Positions 26,001-33,939 of a stretch of 64,000 nucleotides of DNA are shown one piece after another. Origin of the DNA: Achromobacter spanius (GTDB lineage: Bacteria > Pseudomonadota > Gammaproteobacteria > Burkholderiales > Burkholderiaceae_B); NCBI RefSeq assembly GCF_029637605.1, contig NZ_CP121261.1:1798001-1862000 (forward strand), read 5' to 3'. Position 1 is the stretch's first letter; the number at the start of each line of letters is the position of its first letter. Made by a program: the position numbers and the translations under genes. A model generated the notes under the pieces. That model was not told the DNA's origin. It ran no database searches and was given only the letters and a program-made list of their open reading frames with translations.

Positions 26001-26663
26001 TCAGCGTCCGTCCTGTCCGTTCTGGCCGCGGGCGCCGTCTGGCTGCTTCCCGCCTTGCGCCGCCAGGGCGCGTTCTTCGCGCAGGCGCGCCTCTTCGGCG
26101 ATTTCCAGCGCCAGGGCTTCTTCAGCGGAAATTTCGGAGGGTCGCGCGCCGGGGTCGGGGCACTTGCCCATCAGGAAACCCACGCACTTGATCAGGTGTG
26201 ACAAGCCGGCCAGCACCAGCAAGGCGAAGCCGACCGGAATCAGCAGCTTGACGGGCCAGCGCACCAGGCCGCCGGTATTGGACGACTGCTCATTGGTCAG
26301 GAACGAATCCATGAACACCGGCCACGACAGGTAGGTGATGAGCAGGCAGGCGGGCATCAGGAAGAAGATGACGCCGAAGATGTCGATGTAGATCTGCTTG
26401 CGGCGCGGCAGGCGCGACGACAGCACGTCCACGCGCACGTGTTCGTTGCGCAGCAGCGTGTAGCCGGCCGCCAGAAGGAAGATGGCGCCGAACAAGTACC
26501 ACTGCAATTCCAGCCAGCCGTTGGAGCTGACCTGGAAGACCTTGCGCACAATGGCGTTGCCGGCGCTGACCACGACGACGACCAGCGTCAGCCACGTCAC
26601 GCACCGGCCAACCACCGTATTGATCGAGTCGATCAAACGGGATAGGGCTAATAGGGCATTCAT
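26001..26663 (-). CDS. TRAP transporter small permease (DctQ type)
   Basis: A 220-residue protein with four membrane segments (about 15-38, 50-68, 88-110, 133-155) and the family feature ELQWYLFGAIFLLAAGYTL. It carries an extra charged C-terminal tail of about 50 residues (AEEALALEIAEEARLREER, helical and possibly coiled coil, then GGKQPDGARGQNGQDGR) that most DctQ proteins lack. It lies between dctP-type and dctM-type genes in one leftward operon. Confidence 0.9.
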   Translation of the reverse strand: MNALLALSRLIDSINTVVGRCVTWLTLVVVVVSAGNAIVRKVFQVSSNGWLELQWYLFGAIFLLAAGYTLLRNEHVRVDVLSSRLPRRKQIYIDIFGVIFFLMPACLLITYLSWPVFMDSFLTNEQSSNTGGLVRWPVKLLIPVGFALLVLAGLSHLIKCVGFLMGKCPDPGARPSEISAEEALALEIAEEARLREERALAAQGGKQPDGARGQNGQDGR

Positions 26664-26785
26664 GTTGGATATCCGGACTGGCGCGGGGCTTGGCGCGCAG
26701 TCAATGTGCAACGTAAAGAGAGGAGAAAACCAGCTGGCGCGCGCGGATGCGGCACATCCACGCGCGCCGGCACAATCAGGGCCGC

Positions 26786-27880
26786 TTACTTGCCGCGGTT
26801 GATCGTGCCCATGTAGCTGTCATAGCTGCCTTCAGCAACACGGAACCAGGGCAGTTCGTTGTCGCGGAAGTTCTTCATGCTTTCGTAGACCTTCTTGAAC
26901 ACCGGGCTCTTGGCGCTCATTTCGTCGTACAGCTTGACCGATTCGGCAAAGCACGCGTCCATGACGGGCTTGGGGAACGATTGCAGCTTGGCGCCCTGGG
27001 CGATCAGGCGGCGCAGCGCGGCGGGGTTCTCGGCGTCGTACTTGGCGATCATGTCGTTGGTCGCCGCGGCCGAGGCTTGCGCCAGGATGGCCTGGTATTG
27101 CTTGGGCAGCTTGTTGTAGGCGTCCTGGTTGACGTACAGCGACACTTGCAGCGTGCCTTCCCACCAGCCCGGGTAGTAGTAGTGCGGGGCCACTTTGTTG
27201 AAGCCCAGCTTTTCATCATCGTAGGGGCCGATCCATTCGGCCGCGTCGATGGTGCCCTTTTCCAGTGCCGGGTAGATGTCGCCGCCAGCGATTTGCTGCG
27301 GCACCACGCCCAGGCGCGACAACACGGCGCCCGCGAAGGCGCTGACGCGGAACTTCAGGCCCTTCAGGTCGTCCACCGTCTTGATTTCCTTGCGGAACCA
27401 GCCACCCATCTGCGTACCGGTATAGCCGCAGGGGAAGTTGACGATGTTGTAGGCCTTGAAGACGTCGCGCAGCAGCGCCAGGCCGTCGCCGTGGCGCATC
27501 CAGGAATTCATCTGGCGGGTGTTCAGGCCAAACGGCACGGCGGCGTCAAAGCTCAGGACCGGGTCCTTGCCGTAGTAGTAGTACGACGCGCTGTGGCCGC
27601 ATTCGATCGTGCCGTTCTGCACGCCGTCCAGCACTTGCAGCGCCGGGACGATTTCACCTGCCGGGAACACGCGGATGGAGAATTTGCCGCCGGTGGCTTC
27701 GGACACATACTTGGCGACGCTTTCGCCGCCGGAATAGATGGCGTCGGCGCTACGGGGGAAGCTGGACGCCAGGCGCCAGTTCAGAGTGGGGGCCTCCTGG
27801 GCGATGGCGGGCGCCGCCAGGGTGGCGCCGCCTGCAGCGGCCCCCAAGGTGGCTTTCTTCAAAAAGGAACGGCGTTGCAT
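26786..27880 (-). CDS. TRAP transporter solute receptor (DctP family, TakP-like)
   Basis: A 364-residue periplasmic receptor with a Tat signal (QRRSFLKKATLGAAAGG, cleavage near AIAQ). The mature domain resembles TakP-type receptors for 2-oxo acids: FPAGEIVPALQVLDGVQNG, GGWFRKEIKTVDDLKGLK and KGTIDAAEWIGPYDDEKLG. The conserved ligand Arg is in LKFRVSAFAG. First gene of the leftward TRAP operon. A FadR-type operator candidate lies about 190 bp upstream. Confidence 0.92.
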   Translation of the reverse strand: MQRRSFLKKATLGAAAGGATLAAPAIAQEAPTLNWRLASSFPRSADAIYSGGESVAKYVSEATGGKFSIRVFPAGEIVPALQVLDGVQNGTIECGHSASYYYYGKDPVLSFDAAVPFGLNTRQMNSWMRHGDGLALLRDVFKAYNIVNFPCGYTGTQMGGWFRKEIKTVDDLKGLKFRVSAFAGAVLSRLGVVPQQIAGGDIYPALEKGTIDAAEWIGPYDDEKLGFNKVAPHYYYPGWWEGTLQVSLYVNQDAYNKLPKQYQAILAQASAAATNDMIAKYDAENPAALRRLIAQGAKLQSFPKPVMDACFAESVKLYDEMSAKSPVFKKVYESMKNFRDNELPWFRVAEGSYDSYMGTINRGK

Positions 27881-28200
27881 GCAAGTCTCCCAACTTGGAT
27901 AAAGTTTTTTTTCCGGGTCCCGGGGCGAATTGGTGGAGCCCCCAGGCGCGATCCTGTGGGTAACAAATGGTCGCGCTCATGAATTTGGCTGCGATGCTAT
28001 CGGCAAATGATGCAGGGGGCGTAGCGGGAAAACCCTTGCCGTAAGCTTCGTGAAATCTTTCGTCTTCGTATAGCTGGTATGACCAGCGGCGGCCTTGATG
28101 GCGCGCGCGGTCTTTCTGCACTGGTATGTGGGCCGGATCAGACCTTGGACGCTTGCCGGGCGCTGAAATAAGCCGCCGCCGCTATATAACCAAAAAATAT
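27881..28200. other. 320-bp upstream region of the TRAP operon
   Basis: No convincing gene here. It holds the palindrome GCTGGTATGACCAGC at 28073-28087 and a CCGGGTCCCGG palindrome at about 27914-27924 next to a run of T. Short frames on the minus strand lack an RBS and family features. Confidence 0.5.
28073..28087. promoter_or_regulatory. FadR/GntR-type operator candidate upstream of the TRAP operon
   Basis: GCTGGTATGACCAGC is a perfect inverted repeat (6-bp arms, 3-bp centre). Its core TGGTATGACCA fits the TNGTNNNACNA pattern known for FadR-subfamily GntR regulators. On the minus strand TATACG follows directly and could be a -10 box. No GntR gene lies nearby. Confidence 0.5.
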
Positions 28201-28788
28201 TTAGCGTGTGGCGTCGGCAGCATCTGGATACGTGCGCGGGTCGGGCCCCTGCTCTGGCCATTGCTGCGGCACCTGGCGCAATTCCGCCGTGTCATAGCCC
28301 AGTTCGCGCACCTTCTCCACCAGGCGAGCGTAGTCGGCCGGCGGCAAGCTGGGCGTGCGCGCCATGATCCAGACGTAGTCGCGCTTGCTGCGGCCGATGA
28401 TGGTTTGCTGATAGTCGTCGTCCAGATACGCGATGACGTATTCCGCCTGGATGGGCCAGATGAACTGCATGCCCCAGATGGCGTTACCCGTGTCCGGCTC
28501 CACGGTGCCCACCGGGCGCATGGTTTTCACCTTGGCGTCGAAGCCGCCGTGGCGGTAGCGGAAGGTGGTCTGGATGCGGCCATCGGGCAGCAAGGCGTAG
28601 GACTCGACGGCGTTGTACGACTGGCGTTCGGGCCAGGTGGGAATGCCGGCGATCACGTACCAGTCGCCCATGAAGCGCTTGATGTCGACGTTATCCACGG
28701 CTGGCATGGGCGGCGGGCTGCTGCAACCTGCCAGCGCGGCAAGCACTGCAAGTACGGTCAACCCGGCAAAGCGTTTGGATTTCGGCAT
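28201..28788 (-). CDS. blc: Bacterial lipocalin, outer-membrane lipoprotein (Blc type)
   Basis: A 195-residue lipocalin with a lipoprotein signal ending LAALAGC (C22). The first lipocalin motif is FMGDWYVIAGIP (GxW). Later motifs include YNAVESYALLPDGRIQTTF, the Blc-typical WGMQFIWPIQAEYVIAYLD and IIGRSKRDYVWIMARTP. Blc proteins bind lysophospholipids and fatty acids at the outer membrane. It is the last gene of the leftward operon with two Cfa-like methyltransferases and a DUF1295 protein, so a role in delivering or repairing modified lipids is likely. Confidence 0.9.
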   Translation of the reverse strand: MPKSKRFAGLTVLAVLAALAGCSSPPPMPAVDNVDIKRFMGDWYVIAGIPTWPERQSYNAVESYALLPDGRIQTTFRYRHGGFDAKVKTMRPVGTVEPDTGNAIWGMQFIWPIQAEYVIAYLDDDYQQTIIGRSKRDYVWIMARTPSLPPADYARLVEKVRELGYDTAELRQVPQQWPEQGPDPRTYPDAADATR

Positions 28789-28851
28789 GGCGCCCTCCTC
28801 TCAGTCTGGTCGCATGGTTGGGTTCGACCTTAGTCTGGCCTTGGTCAGACC

Positions 28852-29940
28852 CTATTCCGGTCGCTCGAAGCGGTAATGCGCCACCATCCACGCTTGCCCG
28901 TCCTGGTAGCCGAACAGTTCGGCGCAGGCCATCCAGAACATGCGCCAGCGGTGGAACCACAAGCCAGCAAGCGACGCGCCATAGGCTTGTTCCAGCACCT
29001 GCATGACGTCGGCCCGATGCGCATCCTGGTTGGCCAGCCAATGGTTGGCGGTACGCTCGTAATGACGGCCGTCGACCAGCCAGCGCGCCTGGATGCGCAA
29101 GTCGCGCTGGAACCACAGCAAGGTGTCCACCGACGGCATGATGCCGCCCGTGAAGAAATGCCGGCCCAGCCAATTGTCGGCGCCCTCGGTTTCGAAGGGG
29201 TACATCAGGCTGCGGTGCGCGAACAGGTGCACGAACAGCTTGCCGCCCGGGCGCAACCACGAGCCGATGCGCGCCAGCAGGTCTTGGTAGTTGCGCATGT
29301 GCTCGAACATCTCCACCGACACGCAGCGGTCGAAGGCGGACGGCGGCAGGTCCAGCGTGTTGACGTCGCAGGTGATTACCTCGACGTTCAGCAGCCCCCG
29401 CGCGCGGCATTGCGCCTGGATGTGCTGCCGCTGCGAGGCGGAATTCGAGACCGCCGTAATGCGCGCCGAGGGATAGCGTTCGGCCATCCACAGCGTCAGG
29501 GATCCCCAGCCGCAGCCCAGTTCCAGGATGCGCTGGCCGTCCATCAGTTCGGCGCGCAGGCCGGTCAGTTCCAGCATGGCGGCTTCGGCCTGGTCCAGGG
29601 TTTCGCGGCCCGTGGGGTAATAGCAGCCGGAATACTTCAACTGCCGGCCCAGGCACAGCTTGAAGAAGTCGGCCGGCAGCTCGTAGTGCTGGGTGTTGGC
29701 GGCGTCGGTGTGGATGGCGACGGGGCTGGTGCGCAGTTCATCAATCAGTTGCTGGTAGCGCCGCGCCTGGCCCGCGGGGCCATCCGCCTGTTCCTCCCGC
29801 AGACGCTGCGCGCACAAGCGGCGGATGCCGTGGCGCATCAGCGCGTCGGGCACCAGGCCGCGTTCGGCCAGGCCCAATAAGCCGGGCGCCGGCCGGTCGG
29901 AAGCCAGGCGGGAATCGTTGAGAGTTGCGGTCGTCATCAT
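28852..29940 (-). CDS. Cfa-family SAM-dependent methyltransferase (second, divergent)
   Basis: A 362-residue methyltransferase. The SAM-binding motif is ILELGCGWGSLTLWMAERYP (about 138-157), and the Cfa family also shows in SVEMFEHMRNYQDLL. The segment equal to YSCAYW in E. coli Cfa, whose Cys helps hold the catalytic bicarbonate, reads YSGCYY (G105 in place of Cys). Its start overlaps the DUF1295 gene by 4 bp. I infer methylation of an unsaturated acyl chain, possibly without ring formation. A normal cyclopropane synthase is also possible. Confidence 0.88.
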   Translation of the reverse strand: MMTTATLNDSRLASDRPAPGLLGLAERGLVPDALMRHGIRRLCAQRLREEQADGPAGQARRYQQLIDELRTSPVAIHTDAANTQHYELPADFFKLCLGRQLKYSGCYYPTGRETLDQAEAAMLELTGLRAELMDGQRILELGCGWGSLTLWMAERYPSARITAVSNSASQRQHIQAQCRARGLLNVEVITCDVNTLDLPPSAFDRCVSVEMFEHMRNYQDLLARIGSWLRPGGKLFVHLFAHRSLMYPFETEGADNWLGRHFFTGGIMPSVDTLLWFQRDLRIQARWLVDGRHYERTANHWLANQDAHRADVMQVLEQAYGASLAGLWFHRWRMFWMACAELFGYQDGQAWMVAHYRFERPE

Positions 29941-30752
29941 TCGCCCTTTGCATTGGCATGCGTTGAGTCCGCCGATTCCCGCTTGGGAAACCAGGGGAAC
30001 AGCATCGGCGTGGTGCGTTGGTACTGGCGGTAGTCGTCACCCCGGGTGCGCAGCGCCTGCGCTTCGGTGTAGGGGATGCCACTGATCCAGCGCAGGAAAA
30101 TGAACATGGCGATGGGGCCCAGCCAAGCCAGCCAGGCCAGGTCGGCGCCCACCGCCAACGCCACATAGCTGAACCAGTGCAGCCATTCGAAAAAGTAATT
30201 GGGATGCCGGGAGTAACGCCACAGGCCCTGGCGGCAGGTGCGGCCACGGTTGGCCGGGTTGTCGCGGAAAGCGTCCAACTGCCGGTCGGCAATCGTTTCA
30301 CCCGCCACGGACACGATCCAAACCAGCAGGCCCAGCCACAACCACGGCGTCATGCGCGGCTCGGGGTTGGCGGCCACCGCGATGAAGGGCAGCGACATGA
30401 ACACGACCAGCCCCGCTTGCGCCAGGAAGAACAGCGCAAACTTGCCCTGGTGCCCGTTCCAATGCGCGCGCAAGGCGCGGTAGCGGCCGTCTTCCTCGCC
30501 GTGGCGCACGCGCCGCCAGATGTGCCACGCCAGCCGGCCCGCCCACACGCCGCCCAGCACGGCCAGCAACACGCGCGGGATGGCCGCGCCGGGGCCGGTC
30601 AGCGCCAGCAACACGGCGGCCAGCGCCATGCCCGACGCCCACATCGCGTCCACAATGCCCGCGTTGTGATGGCGCCGCTGCCAGCGCCAGCCCACGGTCA
30701 TCAGCCCCACGGCCACGACCGCCACCATCAGCGCCTGCATGCCGGGCGTCAT
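29937..30752 (-). CDS. DUF1295 membrane protein (steroid 5-alpha-reductase / ICMT-like fold)
   Basis: A 271-residue integral membrane protein with six or seven hydrophobic segments. It has the family hallmark WRYSRHPNYFFEWLHWFSY (about 185-203) and an NAD(P)H-binding-like C-terminus (RTRGDDYRQYQRTTPMLFP). The family includes enzymes acting on lipid double bonds; the exact reaction is unknown. It overlaps both flanking genes by 4 bp (ATGA), so it is tightly coupled to the two methyltransferases. A reductase acting on the methylated acyl chain is a reasonable inference. Confidence 0.85.
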   Translation of the reverse strand: MTPGMQALMVAVVAVGLMTVGWRWQRRHHNAGIVDAMWASGMALAAVLLALTGPGAAIPRVLLAVLGGVWAGRLAWHIWRRVRHGEEDGRYRALRAHWNGHQGKFALFFLAQAGLVVFMSLPFIAVAANPEPRMTPWLWLGLLVWIVSVAGETIADRQLDAFRDNPANRGRTCRQGLWRYSRHPNYFFEWLHWFSYVALAVGADLAWLAWLGPIAMFIFLRWISGIPYTEAQALRTRGDDYRQYQRTTPMLFPWFPKRESADSTHANAKGE

Positions 30753-32092
30753 GACGTAGCCCAGCGCGCCGTCGTGGGCATGGCCCCCGGCCGCGCCAAT
30801 AGCAGATGCGACACGCCGATGGCGCGTTCACGAAAGCCGCCTTCGCAATACGCCAGGTAGAACTCCCACAGGCGAATAAAGCGTTCGTCAAAACCCTGCG
30901 CACGCACCGCATCCAGGCGGGCCATGAACCGATCGCGCCACGCTTCCAGGGTGCGCGCATAAGACAGGCCGAAGTCTTCCAGGTGCACCAGGCTTAGGTC
31001 GCTGGCGCGCGTCTTGGCTTGCAGCATGGCCTGGATGGACGGCATGAAGCTGCCGGGGAATATATGCCGCTTGATGAAGTCCACCGCTTTCAACGCCTGC
31101 GCGTAGCGATGGTCTTCAATGGTGATGGCCTGGATCAGCGCCACGCCGTCGGGCTTGAGCAGGTCGCCCACCTTGGCGAAGTACGCCGGCAGGTAGGCGG
31201 CGCCGATGGCCTCGATCATTTCAATGGACACCAGCTTGTCGAACTGGCCGTTCAGGTCGCGATAGTCTTGCAGCAGCACGTCCACGCGGTATTGCAGGCC
31301 GGCGCGGCGGATGCGCTCGGTGGCCAGCGCGTGCTGTTCGCGCGAGATCGTGGTGGTGGTGACGTGGCAGCCGTAGTGGCGCGCCGCGTGCAGCGCAAAG
31401 CCGCCCCAGCCCGTGCCGATCTCGACCACGCGCTGGCCGGGCCGCAGGTCCAGCTTGCGGCAGATCACGTCCAGCTTGCGGGTGGAGGCCTGCTCCAGCG
31501 TGTCGTCGTCGCCTGCCCATAGCGCTGACGAATACATCATGTCGTCTGACAGGAACAGGCGGAAAAATTCATTGCCCAGGTCGTAGTGCGCGGCAATGTT
31601 GCGGCGGCTGCCCGCGCGCGTGTTGCGTCGGCAGGCGTGCAGCGCCCGCATCGCCATGCCACCCAGCCGCGCCATGCCGCGTTCCATCCCGTCGAGCAGG
31701 TCGCGGTTGCGCACCAGCAGGCGGATCAGGCCGACAAGATCATTGCAGTGCCAATGGCCGTCGCCATAGGATTCGCCGCCGCCCACGCTGCCGTGGCGGG
31801 CGATCGCGCCGTAGAACGCCGGGTCTTGCACTCGCAGCCGCAGGGGCCGGCCGGCTGTTGCGCCCTGCTCGCCTGGTTCGGCGCTGCCCGTGTCGACGTT
31901 GCCCAGTTCGGCGCTACCCAGTTCGACGCTGCCCATTGCGTCGTCAATCAGCAGCCGCCCGCCCTGCAAATGCCCCAGTTGGTCCAGCAAGCGCCGACGC
32001 AGCAGGCGTTCGGTCAGAGACAGGGCCTGCGCGGCCTCGGGCACGCAGGCATCGTTGAGCGCCAGGCGTTCGGAATCGGAGGGGGATCTCAT
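30749..32092 (-). CDS. Cfa-family SAM-dependent methyltransferase (first gene of lipid operon)
   Basis: A 447-residue Cfa-family protein. The C-terminal domain has NIAAHYDLGNEFFRLFLSD (about 165-183), the SAM motif VVEIGTGWGG and LQDYRDLNGQFDKLVSIEM. The residue matching the E. coli Cfa bicarbonate-ligand Cys (YSCAYW) is S189 (YSSALW), and the HTIG His is also changed (IQAITI). The N-terminal part carries a 5-residue repeat (GSVEL GSAEL GNVDT GSAEP, 55-73). It heads the operon with DUF1295, a second methyltransferase and the lipocalin. Probably a fatty-acyl methylating enzyme. Confidence 0.9.
   Translation of the reverse strand: MRSPSDSERLALNDACVPEAAQALSLTERLLRRRLLDQLGHLQGGRLLIDDAMGSVELGSAELGNVDTGSAEPGEQGATAGRPLRLRVQDPAFYGAIARHGSVGGGESYGDGHWHCNDLVGLIRLLVRNRDLLDGMERGMARLGGMAMRALHACRRNTRAGSRRNIAAHYDLGNEFFRLFLSDDMMYSSALWAGDDDTLEQASTRKLDVICRKLDLRPGQRVVEIGTGWGGFALHAARHYGCHVTTTTISREQHALATERIRRAGLQYRVDVLLQDYRDLNGQFDKLVSIEMIEAIGAAYLPAYFAKVGDLLKPDGVALIQAITIEDHRYAQALKAVDFIKRHIFPGSFMPSIQAMLQAKTRASDLSLVHLEDFGLSYARTLEAWRDRFMARLDAVRAQGFDERFIRLWEFYLAYCEGGFRERAIGVSHLLLARPGAMPTTARWATS
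31876..31935. repeat. Tandem repeat, 4 x 15 bp, within the Cfa-like gene
   Basis: Four adjacent units of the form GTTCGRCGCTRCCCA at 31876, 31891, 31906 and 31921. They are imperfect but clearly related and encode the GSxEx pentapeptides. The unit is in-frame, so the number could vary between strains. Confidence 0.8.
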
Positions 32093-32173
32093 CAGTCTTC
32101 TCCCGGTTAGGCGAATTAAGCGCGCGGGGTTCTATGGGCGACAGAATTCCCGCGTGCGCGTGTGGATGCCCTA

Positions 32174-32202
32174 TATACGTAGGCCCCGGCGAATTGGATT
32201 CA
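32174..32202 (-). promoter_or_regulatory. Possible ECF-sigma-type promoter of the lipid operon
   Basis: On the minus strand TGAATCC (32202-32196) is followed after 16 nt by CGTATA (32179-32174), about 80 bp upstream of the first Cfa-like gene. The layout resembles ECF sigma promoters that drive similar lipid operons under oxidative stress. It rests on two short boxes only. Confidence 0.3.
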
Positions 32203-32306
32203 CCAGGGAAAACCCGTAGGTTCTTGCCGTGCCCGCGTGACCGATTCGCGTGCCCTACTTGCATGCGCGAATCGGATGCGCGACGCGATTGCGCTACTTG
32301 AACGCG

Positions 32307-33188
32307 CTACTTGTCCGATCGGCGCTGCGCATCCGACGGATCCAAGACAAAACCCGCCAAGTCATCCAGCACCGGCGCGCGCCATCGCAGCGGACGCGCC
32401 AGCGCCCCAGCCAGCAGCGCATGCCCCAGGCCGTCGTAACGCACCAGCGTCACGGGCACCCGAGCGGCCTGCAAGGCGGCGGCCAGCCCTTCGGTGTTGC
32501 GATGGGGGTCAACGGTGGTGTCGGCCATGCCCGCCATCAGCAAGGCGGGCGGCGCGTTGGGCGTGACGTGGGCAATGGGCTGGGAGTCGGGTGGCGTGCC
32601 CGGGAAATGGAACACGGGCTTCAGGCTGCTGGCCACAATGGGCAGGAAGTCGTACGGGCCGGCCATGCCGATCCAGCCGCGCAGCATGGATGGCGACGCG
32701 CCATGGCGTTCTAGCCAGCGCGGGTCCAGCGCGACCATGGCGGCGTTGTAGCCGCCCGCGCTATGGCCGGCCACGAAGACCCGGCCGGGGTCGCCGCCGT
32801 ATTCGGCCACGTGTTGCAGCGTCCAGGCGACGGCACGGGCGCAATCGTCCAGGAAGTCCGGGTAGGCCACGTCGGGGTACAAACGGTAGTCCGCGATCAC
32901 GGCCAGGATGCCGCGCGAGGCCAGCGCGTCGCCCACAAACTTGTAGTCGGCGCGTGAGCCATTGCGCCAACTGCCGCCGTAGAAGAACACGACCACGGGC
33001 GGCTGTTGCACGCCGGGCGGCGCGTAGATATCCAGGCGCTGGCGGGGATCGGCGCCATAGGCCACGTCCGCCACCACGCGGTTGGCGTTGTCGGGCACCG
33101 CGCCGTTCAACACGGCCAGCGGCGAACAGGCAGTCAGGGTCAGCAGCAGCAAGGCCGCCAGCACGGCCACCGTGGCCGCGCTACGCAT
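32307..33188 (-). CDS. Alpha/beta-hydrolase lipoprotein (carboxylesterase, BD-FAE type)
   Basis: A 293-residue esterase with a lipoprotein signal ending LTLTAC (C21). The oxyanion-hole segment is FFYGGSWRNG (about 68-77) and the nucleophile motif is GHSAGG (S143). The Asp and His of the triad are probably in MADTTVDPH and GLGHALL. It belongs to the bacterial alpha/beta esterases that hydrolyse short acyl or feruloyl esters. Anchored in the envelope. It stands alone between the lipid operon and the DUF1415 gene. Confidence 0.87.
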   Translation of the reverse strand: MRSAATVAVLAALLLLTLTACSPLAVLNGAVPDNANRVVADVAYGADPRQRLDIYAPPGVQQPPVVVFFYGGSWRNGSRADYKFVGDALASRGILAVIADYRLYPDVAYPDFLDDCARAVAWTLQHVAEYGGDPGRVFVAGHSAGGYNAAMVALDPRWLERHGASPSMLRGWIGMAGPYDFLPIVASSLKPVFHFPGTPPDSQPIAHVTPNAPPALLMAGMADTTVDPHRNTEGLAAALQAARVPVTLVRYDGLGHALLAGALARPLRWRAPVLDDLAGFVLDPSDAQRRSDK

Positions 33189-33304
33189 GGCGCGCCTGGG
33201 CAGAGAGGGAAACGAAGGGGAAAACGCAGAGTAAAAAATCGGGCACCGCCGTCTCCTGTCGCATCAAGGGTGATTAACCCTCTATACGAAGCAGACGGCG
33301 AAAT

Positions 33305-33359
33305 GGATGCCCTTGGATGAACGCCCTGAAGGGGATGCCCTGGATGAACACCCCGAAGC
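33305..33359. repeat. Imperfect 27-bp tandem duplication in an intergenic region
   Basis: Two adjacent copies of the type GGATGCCCTTGGATGAACGC plus CCTGAAG (33305-33331 and 33332-33359) lie between the esterase and DUF1415 genes. Neither copy encodes a gene. Function unknown. Confidence 0.6.
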
Positions 33360-33381
33360 TGACGCCCGGGGATCGGAACCC

Positions 33382-33939
33382 TTAAGCCTTGGTCATCAGC
33401 TTCTTCCAGCCTTCCAGGCCCAGCTTCTTCATCGTGTCGATGTTCTTCTCATAGATTTCCGAGGCGTCCGGAAACGACTCCACCGCGCGGTCGATGCTGT
33501 CTTCCCGCAGCAGGTGCAGGATGGGGTACGGCGCACGGTTGGTGTAGTTTTCGATATCGTCGGCCTGCGTGTCGGCAAACTGGAATTGCGGGTGGAACGT
33601 GGCCACCTGCAATTCGCCCACCAGCCGCATGCGTTTAAGCAGGCGGTCGGACAGTTCTTCGAAATCGTTGAAATCCAGAAAATCGTCCAGCGCGTCGGGA
33701 ATGATCAACAAGGTGGTGTCGATCTTTTCGGGGTCGGTCTCGGCCAGCAGGGCAAGTTCGTCCTGCAAGTCGGTCAGCACCCCTTCGGCGTCGGTGGCGT
33801 CGCTGACGGCAAAGCGGATCTGGTCCTTGACCTGAACCGCCTTGGCGAACGGGCAAAGATTCAGGCCGATCACGGCCTGAGTCAGCCAGTGGCGGGTTTC
33901 AGCCACCACATTGGCATAAGCATCGGAAGTCGAAATCAT
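33382..33939 (-). CDS. DUF1415 family protein
   Basis: A 185-residue cytosolic protein matching DUF1415. It begins TRHWLTQAVIGLNLCPFAKA (15-34, with the conserved NLCPFA) and later has TFHPQFQFAD and NRAPYPILHLLREDSI. Function unknown. It overlaps the M20 peptidase gene by 4 bp, so they are co-translated. A role linked to peptide or amino-acid salvage is conceivable but unproven. Confidence 0.88.
   Translation of the reverse strand: MISTSDAYANVVAETRHWLTQAVIGLNLCPFAKAVQVKDQIRFAVSDATDAEGVLTDLQDELALLAETDPEKIDTTLLIIPDALDDFLDFNDFEELSDRLLKRMRLVGELQVATFHPQFQFADTQADDIENYTNRAPYPILHLLREDSIDRAVESFPDASEIYEKNIDTMKKLGLEGWKKLMTKA

Noticed and set aside
27977..28261. Small minus-strand frame upstream of the TRAP operon
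   Set aside because: It has no RBS or domain, contains the operator candidate and overlaps the lipocalin gene end.
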